Assembly (NCBI GenBank): GCA_030595765.1
Contig: JAUVCJ010000023.1
Coordinates: 1-17,241 of the forward strand
DNA from: Thermoplasmatota archaeon
Lineage (GTDB): Archaea; Thermoplasmatota; Thermoplasmata; GCA-020350865; JAUVCJ01
DNA: 17,241 bases
Direction of reading: 5' to 3'
The notes beneath the pieces are model-generated. The model was not told the origin of the DNA. It searched no databases and was given only the letters and a program-made list of their open reading frames with translations. Every line of letters starts with the position of its first letter. Position 1 is the first letter of the stretch. The translations under genes and the position numbers were made by a program. This document shows positions 8,601 through 14,303 of this stretch, piece after piece.

Positions 8601-8942
8601 GATGCCATGCAGGTCAAGCATCCTGGTCGAGTTCTGCGAAAGGACAAGATAAGAACCGGGTGCCATCAGAGTTCCAGCAGGCAGAAGATAGGTTTCCAGC
8701 TCATCCCAATTTGTTAGTCGCAAGTTCCCTACATCAACAATCTCGTCGCTGGGGTTGAAAAGCTCCACCCAGGAAGTGCCGACCAACGGATCCATCGGCA
8801 CTGGCATGACCTCGTTGATGCGCACACCATCCACAGCAGGCTCCGCAGCTTGAATTGAAACTGGCACAAGGGCAAGCCCTAGCAGAAGAACAAGCAAAAG
8901 GGGTAGCATTCCCCTGTAAGAGGGCGCGGGAGAGTGATTCAT
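5700..8942 (-). CDS. Membrane-anchored regulator: lamin-tail domain, CARDB-like repeats, membrane helix, two winged helices, zinc ribbon
   Basis: A 1080-residue protein of unusual build. Residues 11-33 are a signal peptide. Residues 38-145 look like a lamin-tail domain (INEVMP, WVELFNPSD, LTNWD, GSYLVL). From about 200 to 830 there are several Ig-like stretches; the clearest, near 495-600 and 608-715, are CARDB-like. Residues 844-866 form a membrane helix. The cytoplasmic part has a winged helix at 888-955 (GTLTYHLKVLEREGFV), a second at 980-1040 (LTQKEIGDKL, LINYHVKLLEGAGLV) and a zinc ribbon with Cys1046, 1049, 1067 and 1070. I infer a one-component system in which a cell-surface or extracellular ligand alters DNA binding inside. 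It is divergent from the lipoyl cluster. TATA at 8975-8987. Ligand and targets are unknown. Confidence 0.85.
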   Translation of the reverse strand: MNHSPAPSYRGMLPLLLVLLLGLALVPVSIQAAEPAVDGVRINEVMPVPMDPLVGTSWVELFNPSDEIVDVGNLRLTNWDELETYLLPAGTLMAPGSYLVLSQNSTRMLDLHGISSLETGLTLTEQDGLALGDGSLLELDVLVWGALDWVGESWNSLERVPISAGMSIARYDLLYQDAFSYIDPIPTPGAPNGFLSAPATLTLAPTKNLFVQGVNITFDIGLHNLHDAPIKLASLPPGASSVILELVLPNGSVAALGEGLPDYRSATVLLDVGEEQLATFDASSIDLQALAVFADGISYLPDRSIPGTYSARLHYTSCGIDADWCSTLSSDVVQFKVSEDPATSLLLDLSLSKDIIDPGEETIINVNLTNTASVPMDLLNLTDQSLELVVERDDGAIFTGMWALAPDALQKPSPSQPGSIPVQSLSGGSIVAQASLWDIRFQDGDPFTDASGRYYSGDFSINARYHTRTINTTYPVDWTGIISSQAIILEVLDYFDLSVMSINVSNPTPTVGENITIWFDVLNTGTLSSQVEAEVVVGDTLELASLVGKSTELLEPSETLRFSFRWECQAGPASFWARVSSLEGEDMHPENAHGFLPLVVSEDRPDLDLYLTPDDILFSTSTPNEGEDVAIYAVIRNNGLNPGLARVQFFDGDPNSGGVSIGYSDEQSVGVGESAVASIFWNAIGNGAHDIHAIITAINGTDQHLLNDHAFASLIVGSSLAPRLILTLEAVDLLSIIPGDEIRVNLNVRSLQLVEDTIHLEIMDTAGLVIQHLPLSQSVEPGQSVMFTLLLTLPENGAIMDRDDIALLIVRARGTTQAGSNSVPIPFRALPVSQGNVATTTSMDIIMTGGAVVGFGTLGALALLGFATDFGKYRMIALLWIPLYTRINDTEIFDNFTRGKIYGSITTYPGIHYSSLRQILDLRAGTLTYHLKVLEREGFVKGSRDGKYLRFYPTKRELTKDSAKRIHSMSIPEKAADPQSRIQQSIFAAVKEDPGLTQKEIGDKLGESKQLINYHVKLLEGAGLVRMERKGRRTLCYAETHRRIKCPRCSGTSDVAIPQDSSLKVSCPHCGVDGIVSQSE

Positions 8943-8972
8943 TTGACTTCCCTACAACGCCTATTGAGGAAT

Positions 8973-8987
8973 CCCTTATATATATTG
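8973..8987 (-). promoter_or_regulatory. TATA box of the giant regulator gene
   Basis: CCCTTATATATATTG reads CAATATATATAAGGG on the minus strand, a strong TATA box about 35 bases before the ATG at 8942, placing the transcript start near 8955. Confidence 0.5.
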
Positions 8988-8992
8988 TATTG

Positions 8993-9010
8993 AACAGTTC
9001 TTTTACTGTT
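8993..9010. promoter_or_regulatory. Palindrome AACAGT-N6-ACTGTT in the divergent promoter region
   Basis: A perfect 6-bp inverted repeat with a 6-base spacer sits just upstream of the TATA box of the giant regulator and about 90 bases before the first lipoyl carrier gene. The half-site spacing of about 12 bases suits a dimeric winged-helix protein. Autoregulation by the neighbouring regulator is a guess. Confidence 0.35.
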
Positions 9011-9101
9011 TATGCAGATATTTCAAATAAATCTCAATGACTTTCGCCCCTTCGAAAACCTTTAATCTGGCCAAACCATTCCGAAGTGTGAGGAATAAGC
9101 C

Positions 9102-9548
9102 ATGCTGTTCCAGAACAAATACGACCTTCCAGACGAGCTGTATTACCAGGCCGAGCACACCTACGCCAGAGTCGAGGGCGACATTGTGGTGATTGGAGCT
9201 TCAGACTACGCAGCCAAGCTGGCTGGCACGATCAAGCTCGTTACCACATATGATATTGATGAAGAGATCTTTCAGAACAAGCCGTTTGGCAAATTAAGCT
9301 CTGGAAAGTGGAATGGAGCAATGCGCTCCCCTATCAGCGGCGTTATTGTGGAGATCAATGAGGAGGCAGATGACGATCCTAGACTGATAAACCAGGACCC
9401 ATACGGAGAGGGCTGGATAATCAAGGTGAGGCCAAGCGACCTGCAGAACGACCTTGCCAGGCTACAGAAGGGGGGAACTCCAGAGTTTCTCAAGTTCATG
9501 GAAAAGGATTTTGCAGACAAGTCAGCCCAGGGCCTTATCAAGGACTGA
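9102..9548 (+). CDS. GcvH-like lipoyl carrier protein (first copy)
   Basis: A 148-residue H-protein fold: HTYARVEGDIVVIGASDYA (19-37), a hairpin ending in KWNGAMRSPISGVIVEIN, then LINQDPYGEGWIIKV (95-109). The predicted lipoyl Lys is Lys69, eight residues before the Pro of PISG, as in GcvH. The residues before it are SSGK rather than the usual ESxK, so the recognition site differs. A 39-residue charged tail follows the domain. H protein normally shuttles the aminomethyl group from glycine in the cleavage system, but no GcvT or GcvP is in the window, and a second carrier lies downstream. It may be a true GcvH or an LbpA-like specialised carrier. GAGG lies ten bases before the ATG. First gene of the lipoyl cluster. 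Confidence 0.85.
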   Translation: MLFQNKYDLPDELYYQAEHTYARVEGDIVVIGASDYAAKLAGTIKLVTTYDIDEEIFQNKPFGKLSSGKWNGAMRSPISGVIVEINEEADDDPRLINQDPYGEGWIIKVRPSDLQNDLARLQKGGTPEFLKFMEKDFADKSAQGLIKD

Positions 9549-9614
9549 GACCATAGATACAGAGAAACTTCAATCCATCGCGTAATCACAACCCAACTGG
9601 ACAACTATAATAAA

Positions 9615-10709
9615 ATGAGGCTTCCCATGACACTCAATCTGATCAAGGCCGGCGCGCTACCATTTCCTGACTCGCAGCTTTCATACCACGCAATGGCCCG
9701 GCTTGGCATCCAGGGCCTGCTTCTGCACAGCACCAGTGACCGATTTCTCTGCCTGGGTAGCGCCAATGACCCCAAAGATGAGCTGGACCTGGAATTCTGC
9801 AAGGCCAATGACATCAACATCTTCCGAAGGGATATCGGTGGCGGGACCGTTCTTTTGGCCCCTGGCCAACTGTTCTACACGATCGTGCTTGATAGGTCAC
9901 ACCCTCTGATGCCTAGAGGTCAATATGCGATATTCAGGAAGTTCCTGGAGCCCGTTGTTGAAGCACTATCAAGCCTGGGGGTCAATGCATACATTCGCCC
10001 TACAAGCGACATCGTTGTCAACGGCAGAAAGCTTGGCGGTAATGGTGGTGGAGAGATCGGTGAGTGTGTAGTAGTTGCAGGAGGCATCTTGCTGGAGTTG
10101 GATATAGAGCTGCTCTCAAAGTGCATCCAGTCACCGAACGAGCAGTTCAGACTCGCCCTTCTGGAGGGCATGAGGAACGGAGTTACGACCTTTTCGAGCT
10201 TGCCTGAAGATAAACCGACCATGATGGAGCTGGAGGATACGCTGGCCAAAAGCTTCCAGAAATTGATGGGACCGATGACTGAAATGAAGCTACAGGGAGC
10301 CATCACTGAACGCATGGCCGAGCTAGCACCTCATTATCTGGCTCAGGAAACCATGTTCAGAAAAGGAATGAAAGTAAATGGCAGGGTGGTAAAGATCAGA
10401 GAGGGGCATCACATGATCAAAAGAGAGCTGCCTATGATATTGACCAATACTACTTCCATCACTCAACTTGGTGTCCAGTTCGAATGGAAGGATGGCAGGC
10501 TTACAGGTGTTGTTTTCGATTCACCTGAACTTCAAAAACACTCTGCTCCATTGAACGGGTTGATAATGGAGAGGATACAAATAACAGATGCCTGTAGAAA
10601 ATTGCTTACAGGAGTCAAACTTATGAACAAGCCATCCATCGATGCTGAAGTTGAACTTCCGCTTGCCAGTGCTTTTGCAGATGTATTCATACTGGGGTTG
10701 GAAACATGA
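9615..10709 (+). CDS. lplA: Lipoate-protein ligase A family protein with C-terminal extension
   Basis: A 364-residue protein with the LplA/BPL fold in about residues 1-225. Visible motifs are NIFRRDIGGGTVLLAPGQL (68-86), matching the RRxxGGGxV nucleotide-binding loop, and SDIVVNGRKLGG (131-142) with the conserved Lys139 that contacts lipoyl-AMP. The usual HD after GGGxV is replaced by LLAP, and the loop after Lys139 is GGNGGG. Residues about 240-364 form an extra domain not obviously matching the short LplB/CTD. The enzyme would activate lipoate or octanoate with ATP and attach it to the carriers encoded on either side. It starts 66 bases after the first carrier gene and overlaps the next by four bases. 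ATG 9627 is an alternative start. An octanoyltransferase role is possible. Confidence 0.82.
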   Translation: MRLPMTLNLIKAGALPFPDSQLSYHAMARLGIQGLLLHSTSDRFLCLGSANDPKDELDLEFCKANDINIFRRDIGGGTVLLAPGQLFYTIVLDRSHPLMPRGQYAIFRKFLEPVVEALSSLGVNAYIRPTSDIVVNGRKLGGNGGGEIGECVVVAGGILLELDIELLSKCIQSPNEQFRLALLEGMRNGVTTFSSLPEDKPTMMELEDTLAKSFQKLMGPMTEMKLQGAITERMAELAPHYLAQETMFRKGMKVNGRVVKIREGHHMIKRELPMILTNTTSITQLGVQFEWKDGRLTGVVFDSPELQKHSAPLNGLIMERIQITDACRKLLTGVKLMNKPSIDAEVELPLASAFADVFILGLET

Positions 10710-11176
10710 ATGTGGGTGAAAGCATGAATATGATAAAGATCGGCGATATCGAGCTATTGCTTGACAGGTATTACTTCACACAGGAGCGCTCCCATATCTG
10801 GCTCATGAAGGGCGAGAACCAGGATGGATTGTTCAAGATGGGGTTCAGCCCATTCCTGACCCGGATCGCAGGATTCCTAAGCTACATAACAATTGATGCC
10901 GGCACATTGACCCAGGGTGCGGGGATGGGGCAGTATGAGAGCGCAAAGTTCGTTAACCGCTTCTTCGCCCCTATCAGTGGCAGGGTTATCCAGACCAACA
11001 ACGTGGTTCTTGAGGACCCGCGCCTTGTGAATACTGACCCCTACGGTGCTTGGCTGGTGGCAATCGAGCCCAGCAACCTTCAGCAGGAAATTGAGAGTGA
11101 GTTCATACTGACCGATGCAGCCGACATAGAGGCATGGGCCCAGGGCGAGATGAAGCTTCTGGAGGAGCAGGATTGA
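10706..11176 (+). CDS. GcvH-like lipoyl carrier protein (second, diverged copy)
   Basis: A 156-residue second carrier. The lipoyl hairpin is GQYESAKFVNRFFAPISGRV with Lys81 in a canonical ESxK context, followed by LVNTDPYGAWLVAI (107-120), where the usual GEGW/GDGW is shortened to GAW. The N-terminal half is quite different from ordinary GcvH (RYYFTQERSHIWLMKGENQDG). It shares with the first carrier a PSxLQ segment just after the domain and an acidic tail. The ATG at 10706 overlaps the lplA stop (ATGA), but a GGGTGA at 10714-10719 points to 10724 or 10730 as the working start. Sequence divergence from the first copy suggests a separate partner enzyme, not simple redundancy. LbpA-like carriers of sulfur or redox complexes are a precedent. 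Confidence 0.83.
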   Translation: MNVGESMNMIKIGDIELLLDRYYFTQERSHIWLMKGENQDGLFKMGFSPFLTRIAGFLSYITIDAGTLTQGAGMGQYESAKFVNRFFAPISGRVIQTNNVVLEDPRLVNTDPYGAWLVAIEPSNLQQEIESEFILTDAADIEAWAQGEMKLLEEQD

Positions 11177-11248
11177 AGTTAGGTGTCAGGGAGGACGCTT
11201 ATCGAGCCTGGATGATGGATGTTGAGGCCATTGGAAGGAGATAGAAAT

Positions 11249-12295
11249 ATGAAGCAAAGCCCCGAATACGTCCAGACCAGCACTGCGGCAGCCATGACGC
11301 TTGGTTTCCTGCCTGGGCAGTTCTTCAGAGGCGCGAAGCTCGGATGCATCAACCTCCTAGTCACCTATTCGGACGGCTGCAGGGCGAGATGCTCATACTG
11401 TGGGCTCAGCTCCTCACGCAATGTTGCTGACGATGACAGGACATTCATCCGAGTGGACTGGCCAGTACTCAAGGTGAATGACATCATAACTCAATACAAT
11501 GAGCTTGGCCAGAGAGAAAAGAATCCAATAGCCCATGTCCAACGAGTATGCGTCTCAATGATAACCCACCCCAACGCCCTTGATGACATGAACACCATCA
11601 TATCCAGATTCGCCAGCCAGACCGACCTACTGATCTCAGCCCTAATCGGCCCCACAATGATTCGCTCAGAGCAAGCCATGGCAACCATAAAAGAAGCTGG
11701 CGCCGACACCATCGGCATCGCCATTGACTGCGCCACCCCCAAAATTTTCGACAAGCACAGAGGCAGAGGAGTCAAAGGTCCGCACACATGGGAGCATTAC
11801 TGGCGCGTGCTCGAATGGAGCCTGGCAGTATTTGGTTCCGACAACGTCACCATCCACATGGTCGTTGGCCTAGGAGAGACAGAACAGCAATTCCTAACAA
11901 CCGTCCAGAAAGCCCACGACCTAGGCGCTCCTAGCCATCTCTTCTCCTTCTATCCTGAGTGCGGCTCCTCACTGGCGGGGCTTAAGCAACCCGAATATGG
12001 CACTTACCGGAGGCTCCAGCTTGGGACCTGGCTTATCAACTATAAAGAAAAAAGAATTGATTCTTTTACCTTCAACGACCAAGGCCAGCTTATCGATTTC
12101 AACATGGATATCAAGCCCCTCATTGCGGATGGCAGGCCTTTTATGACATCGGGATGCCCAGGCCGAGACGGAGGGGTGGCTTGCAACAGACCGTTTGGCA
12201 ATGAGCGACCTGGGCGGCCGTTACGGAACTATCCGTTTACGCTAGATGAGGGAGATAAGGCGGATATAGGGGAGCAGATTTGGGAGCATAATTGA
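11249..12295 (+). CDS. Radical SAM protein, candidate lipoate synthase (LipS1/LipS2 type)
   Basis: A 348-residue radical SAM enzyme. Cys44, Cys48 and Cys51 form the CX3CX2C motif (DGCRARCSYCGLSSSRN). A GIAIDCATP segment and VVGLGETEQQF are typical strands of the SAM barrel. Near the C-terminus, TSGCPGRDGG and VACNRPFGNERPG supply Cys303 and Cys312, which could ligate an auxiliary cluster. Placement after two lipoyl carriers and their ligase suggests sulfur insertion into octanoyl-protein, as shown for the LipS1/LipS2 pair in archaea and sulfur oxidisers; which of the two this is I cannot say, and its partner is not in the window. AAGGAGAT at 11235-11242 fixes the start at 11249 rather than 11219. 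A biotin-synthase-like enzyme is the main alternative. Confidence 0.72.
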   Translation: MKQSPEYVQTSTAAAMTLGFLPGQFFRGAKLGCINLLVTYSDGCRARCSYCGLSSSRNVADDDRTFIRVDWPVLKVNDIITQYNELGQREKNPIAHVQRVCVSMITHPNALDDMNTIISRFASQTDLLISALIGPTMIRSEQAMATIKEAGADTIGIAIDCATPKIFDKHRGRGVKGPHTWEHYWRVLEWSLAVFGSDNVTIHMVVGLGETEQQFLTTVQKAHDLGAPSHLFSFYPECGSSLAGLKQPEYGTYRRLQLGTWLINYKEKRIDSFTFNDQGQLIDFNMDIKPLIADGRPFMTSGCPGRDGGVACNRPFGNERPGRPLRNYPFTLDEGDKADIGEQIWEHN

Positions 12296-12346
12296 AATAA
12301 TCGGAAGCCATACCCTAGATAAGGAAGAAATAAATAGGTGCTACCA

Positions 12347-13507
12347 ATGCCACCACGCTCACTTAAAACCGAAATATCTCCCACTGTATTCCGCTGGCTT
12401 AGGGAAAGTGCTGGATGGAGCATTGAAGAAGTAGCAAAGAGGCTGAAAACCAGCGATATTGTGATTGAAGCCATAGAGAATGGAAAGCGTAATCCATCTC
12501 TGCATCAGCTTAAGGAGCTGTCCAATGCTTACAAACGCCCGCTAGCTGCCTTCTTCCTTGCTGAGCCTGTGAAAGAGGCTCCAATGCCAAAGGACTATCG
12601 TATGTTGCCAGACAAAGTGGATGTGTTTGATAAGAAGACAATTTACACAATAAGAATTGCTAGGAGCCTTCAGGAGATTGGCGGCGAGCTATCAGGGAAC
12701 ATTAACTATGCTACAAAAACCTCCCTTTCTAAAGCTAGTATAGGTGAGGCTCCAGGGGAGTTAGCAGCAAGATACCGGGAAATGTTCCGGCTGACCGAGA
12801 AGAAGCAAAAGAAGTTCAAAACTCCCTATGAGCTTTTCAATTATCTGCGGAATTTGTTTGAGGATCTAAATATCTTAGTGTTCCAGTTTTCCATGCCAGT
12901 GGAAGATGCAAGGGGTTTTGCTCTCACAGACAGGGCACCTAACGTAATAGTGATAAACACCAAGGACGGCATAGAAGCCAGATTATTCTCTTTGATGCAT
13001 GAGTTTGGTCATATATTACTGGGTGAGACCGTTATCGACATCCCCAACATCCAGATAGAATCACAAAGTAAGGTGGAGCAGTGGTGTAATACGTTCTCTT
13101 CAGAGTTTCTGCTCCCTTCAACCCTGGCAAAAGAAATATTCCACTCGAAAGAAGATATTCTGACTGAAACGAAAACCCTGGGCTTGCTTTCTAGACGATA
13201 CAAGGTCAGCAAAGCTATGCTCCTCTACAACATGCATAAGCTCGACTTCATTACATCGGCTCAATACAAAAAAACACTAGAGCGCTACAAGCCTCCTGAA
13301 CCAGGAGGAAAAGAAAAGGAAAGAGCTGAGAAGCAGGGAGGGGGGATCCCGCAAGATAAAAAATGCTTGTCCAGAGTGGGTAATAAATTTGTCTCGCTTG
13401 TTGCAAACAACTATGATCGCAACTACATCACCTATACTGATGCTCTGAATTATCTATCCATCAAATCAAAGAACTTCGATAAAGTCCTAGCGCAGGCGAG
13501 AAAATGA
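12347..13507 (+). CDS. XRE-family HTH / ImmA-IrrE metallopeptidase protein
   Basis: A 386-residue two-domain protein. Residues 12-62 are a Cro/CI helix-turn-helix (EEVAKRLKTSDIVIEAIENG). Residues 160-300 carry an ImmA/IrrE zinc peptidase with HEFGH at 218-222 and the downstream acidic ligand region CNTFSSEFLLP (247-257). ImmA-type proteases cleave a bound repressor; in XRE-ImmA fusions next to small toxins the protein acts as antitoxin and autorepressor. AGGTG at 12336-12340 favours the ATG at 12347 over the GTG at 12338. It overlaps the DUF4411 gene by four bases. The region is more AT-rich than the lipoyl cluster before it, suggesting a mobile module inserted behind the radical SAM gene. 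Confidence 0.88.
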   Translation: MPPRSLKTEISPTVFRWLRESAGWSIEEVAKRLKTSDIVIEAIENGKRNPSLHQLKELSNAYKRPLAAFFLAEPVKEAPMPKDYRMLPDKVDVFDKKTIYTIRIARSLQEIGGELSGNINYATKTSLSKASIGEAPGELAARYREMFRLTEKKQKKFKTPYELFNYLRNLFEDLNILVFQFSMPVEDARGFALTDRAPNVIVINTKDGIEARLFSLMHEFGHILLGETVIDIPNIQIESQSKVEQWCNTFSSEFLLPSTLAKEIFHSKEDILTETKTLGLLSRRYKVSKAMLLYNMHKLDFITSAQYKKTLERYKPPEPGGKEKERAEKQGGGIPQDKKCLSRVGNKFVSLVANNYDRNYITYTDALNYLSIKSKNFDKVLAQARK

Positions 13508-13995
13508 TCAGAATCATCTATATTATCGACACATCCTCGCTAATCGCATTGAATCGTCATAACCCAAGGGATGTCTATCCTGGTGTATGGCAAGAAATGG
13601 GAACATTGATCGATTCAAAAAGACTATTTGCCCCTAGAGAAGTATTCGAAGAGAGTAGCAGGCTGGATGATTCTTTAGCTGAATGGACAAAAACCCAGAT
13701 GAAAATGTTCATAGAGCCAACCCTCAAACAGATTGAGATAGTAAAAGAAATATTGAGAAAATACCCGAGCATAATCAAATTAGATAAGAGATATGCGGCT
13801 GACCCTTGGGTTATTGCATTGGCTATTGAAATGATAAAAAGCCCCCAGAAGGCCTTAGTTGAAGTAAAACGCATTGTTGTAACTGAGGAAAAACTACGAG
13901 GCGAGAGAATAAGAATACCGTTTATTTGCCAGGAATATATGGTAGATGCAATTGATATCATTGAGATGTTTAGAATGGAAGGGTGGAAGTTCTAA
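13504..13995 (+). CDS. DUF4411 PIN-like protein (probable toxin)
   Basis: A 163-residue protein with PIN-like features: IIDTSSLIAL with Asp9, an acidic pair at Glu49-Glu50, ADPWVIALA with Asp100, and the family C-terminus VVTEEKLRG ... IPFICQEYMVDAIDII ... EGWKF. This matches DUF4411, found repeatedly next to XRE-ImmA proteins. PIN domains are Mg2+-dependent RNases, so the likely role is a toxin controlled by the preceding gene; cleavage activity is inferred from the acidic residues only. The ATG overlaps the preceding stop (ATGA), and its stop overlaps the start of a 53-codon gene. Confidence 0.82.
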   Translation: MIRIIYIIDTSSLIALNRHNPRDVYPGVWQEMGTLIDSKRLFAPREVFEESSRLDDSLAEWTKTQMKMFIEPTLKQIEIVKEILRKYPSIIKLDKRYAADPWVIALAIEMIKSPQKALVEVKRIVVTEEKLRGERIRIPFICQEYMVDAIDIIEMFRMEGWKF

Positions 13996-14156
13996 TGATA
14001 AAGCACTTTCAGATTGAAGCAGAGGATGAAAAGAGAATTCCGCACAAAAAGAAAGGTGCGGCGGATGTGTTTTTGGAAGTATCCAAATTGGGCAAAAGCA
14101 CAGGCGAGATATCCATGAAAGACATCAAGAAAGAATTGGATGAACGATACAAGTAG
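13995..14156 (+). CDS. 53-residue basic protein, third gene of the XRE-ImmA/DUF4411 operon
   Basis: A Lys-rich small protein starting MIKHFQIEAEDEKRIPHKKK and ending in KDIKKELDERYK. Its ATG shares an A with the TAA stop of the DUF4411 gene (TAATG), a coupling arrangement that argues it is translated. It has one long predicted helix at the C-terminus. I do not recognise the family. It could be an accessory antitoxin, a modulator of the PIN-like protein or a nucleic-acid-binding peptide. Such a small third gene is easily missed in annotation. Confidence 0.55.
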   Translation: MIKHFQIEAEDEKRIPHKKKGAADVFLEVSKLGKSTGEISMKDIKKELDERYK

Positions 14157-14260
14157 GCCTTAGGCTGTTCTTGCGTATCAACCCGAACTTAGCCTCTTTA
14201 ATGAGCTATAAATCGGGAGGGCGAAAATAGATGGCCAGGCAGATCAACCCAGCCATCCAC

Positions 14261-14299
14261 TATTGTTTCACGCTCTAGCTTAGTATTATTTCACGCTCT
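14261..14299. repeat. 16-bp direct repeat next to the kbl stop
   Basis: TATTGTTTCACGCTCT (14261-14276) and TATTATTTCACGCTCT (14284-14299) differ by one base and are 23 bases apart, in the convergent gap between the toxin-like operon and kbl. Possibly slippage or an insertion scar. Confidence 0.6.
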
Positions 14300-14303
14300 G
14301 CGC

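Noticed and set aside
5850..8900. Long plus-strand open frames opposite the giant regulator, such as 6961-7464
   Set aside because: They are antisense to a continuous 1080-residue frame with recognisable domains and show low-complexity Ser/Pro/Arg-rich translations.
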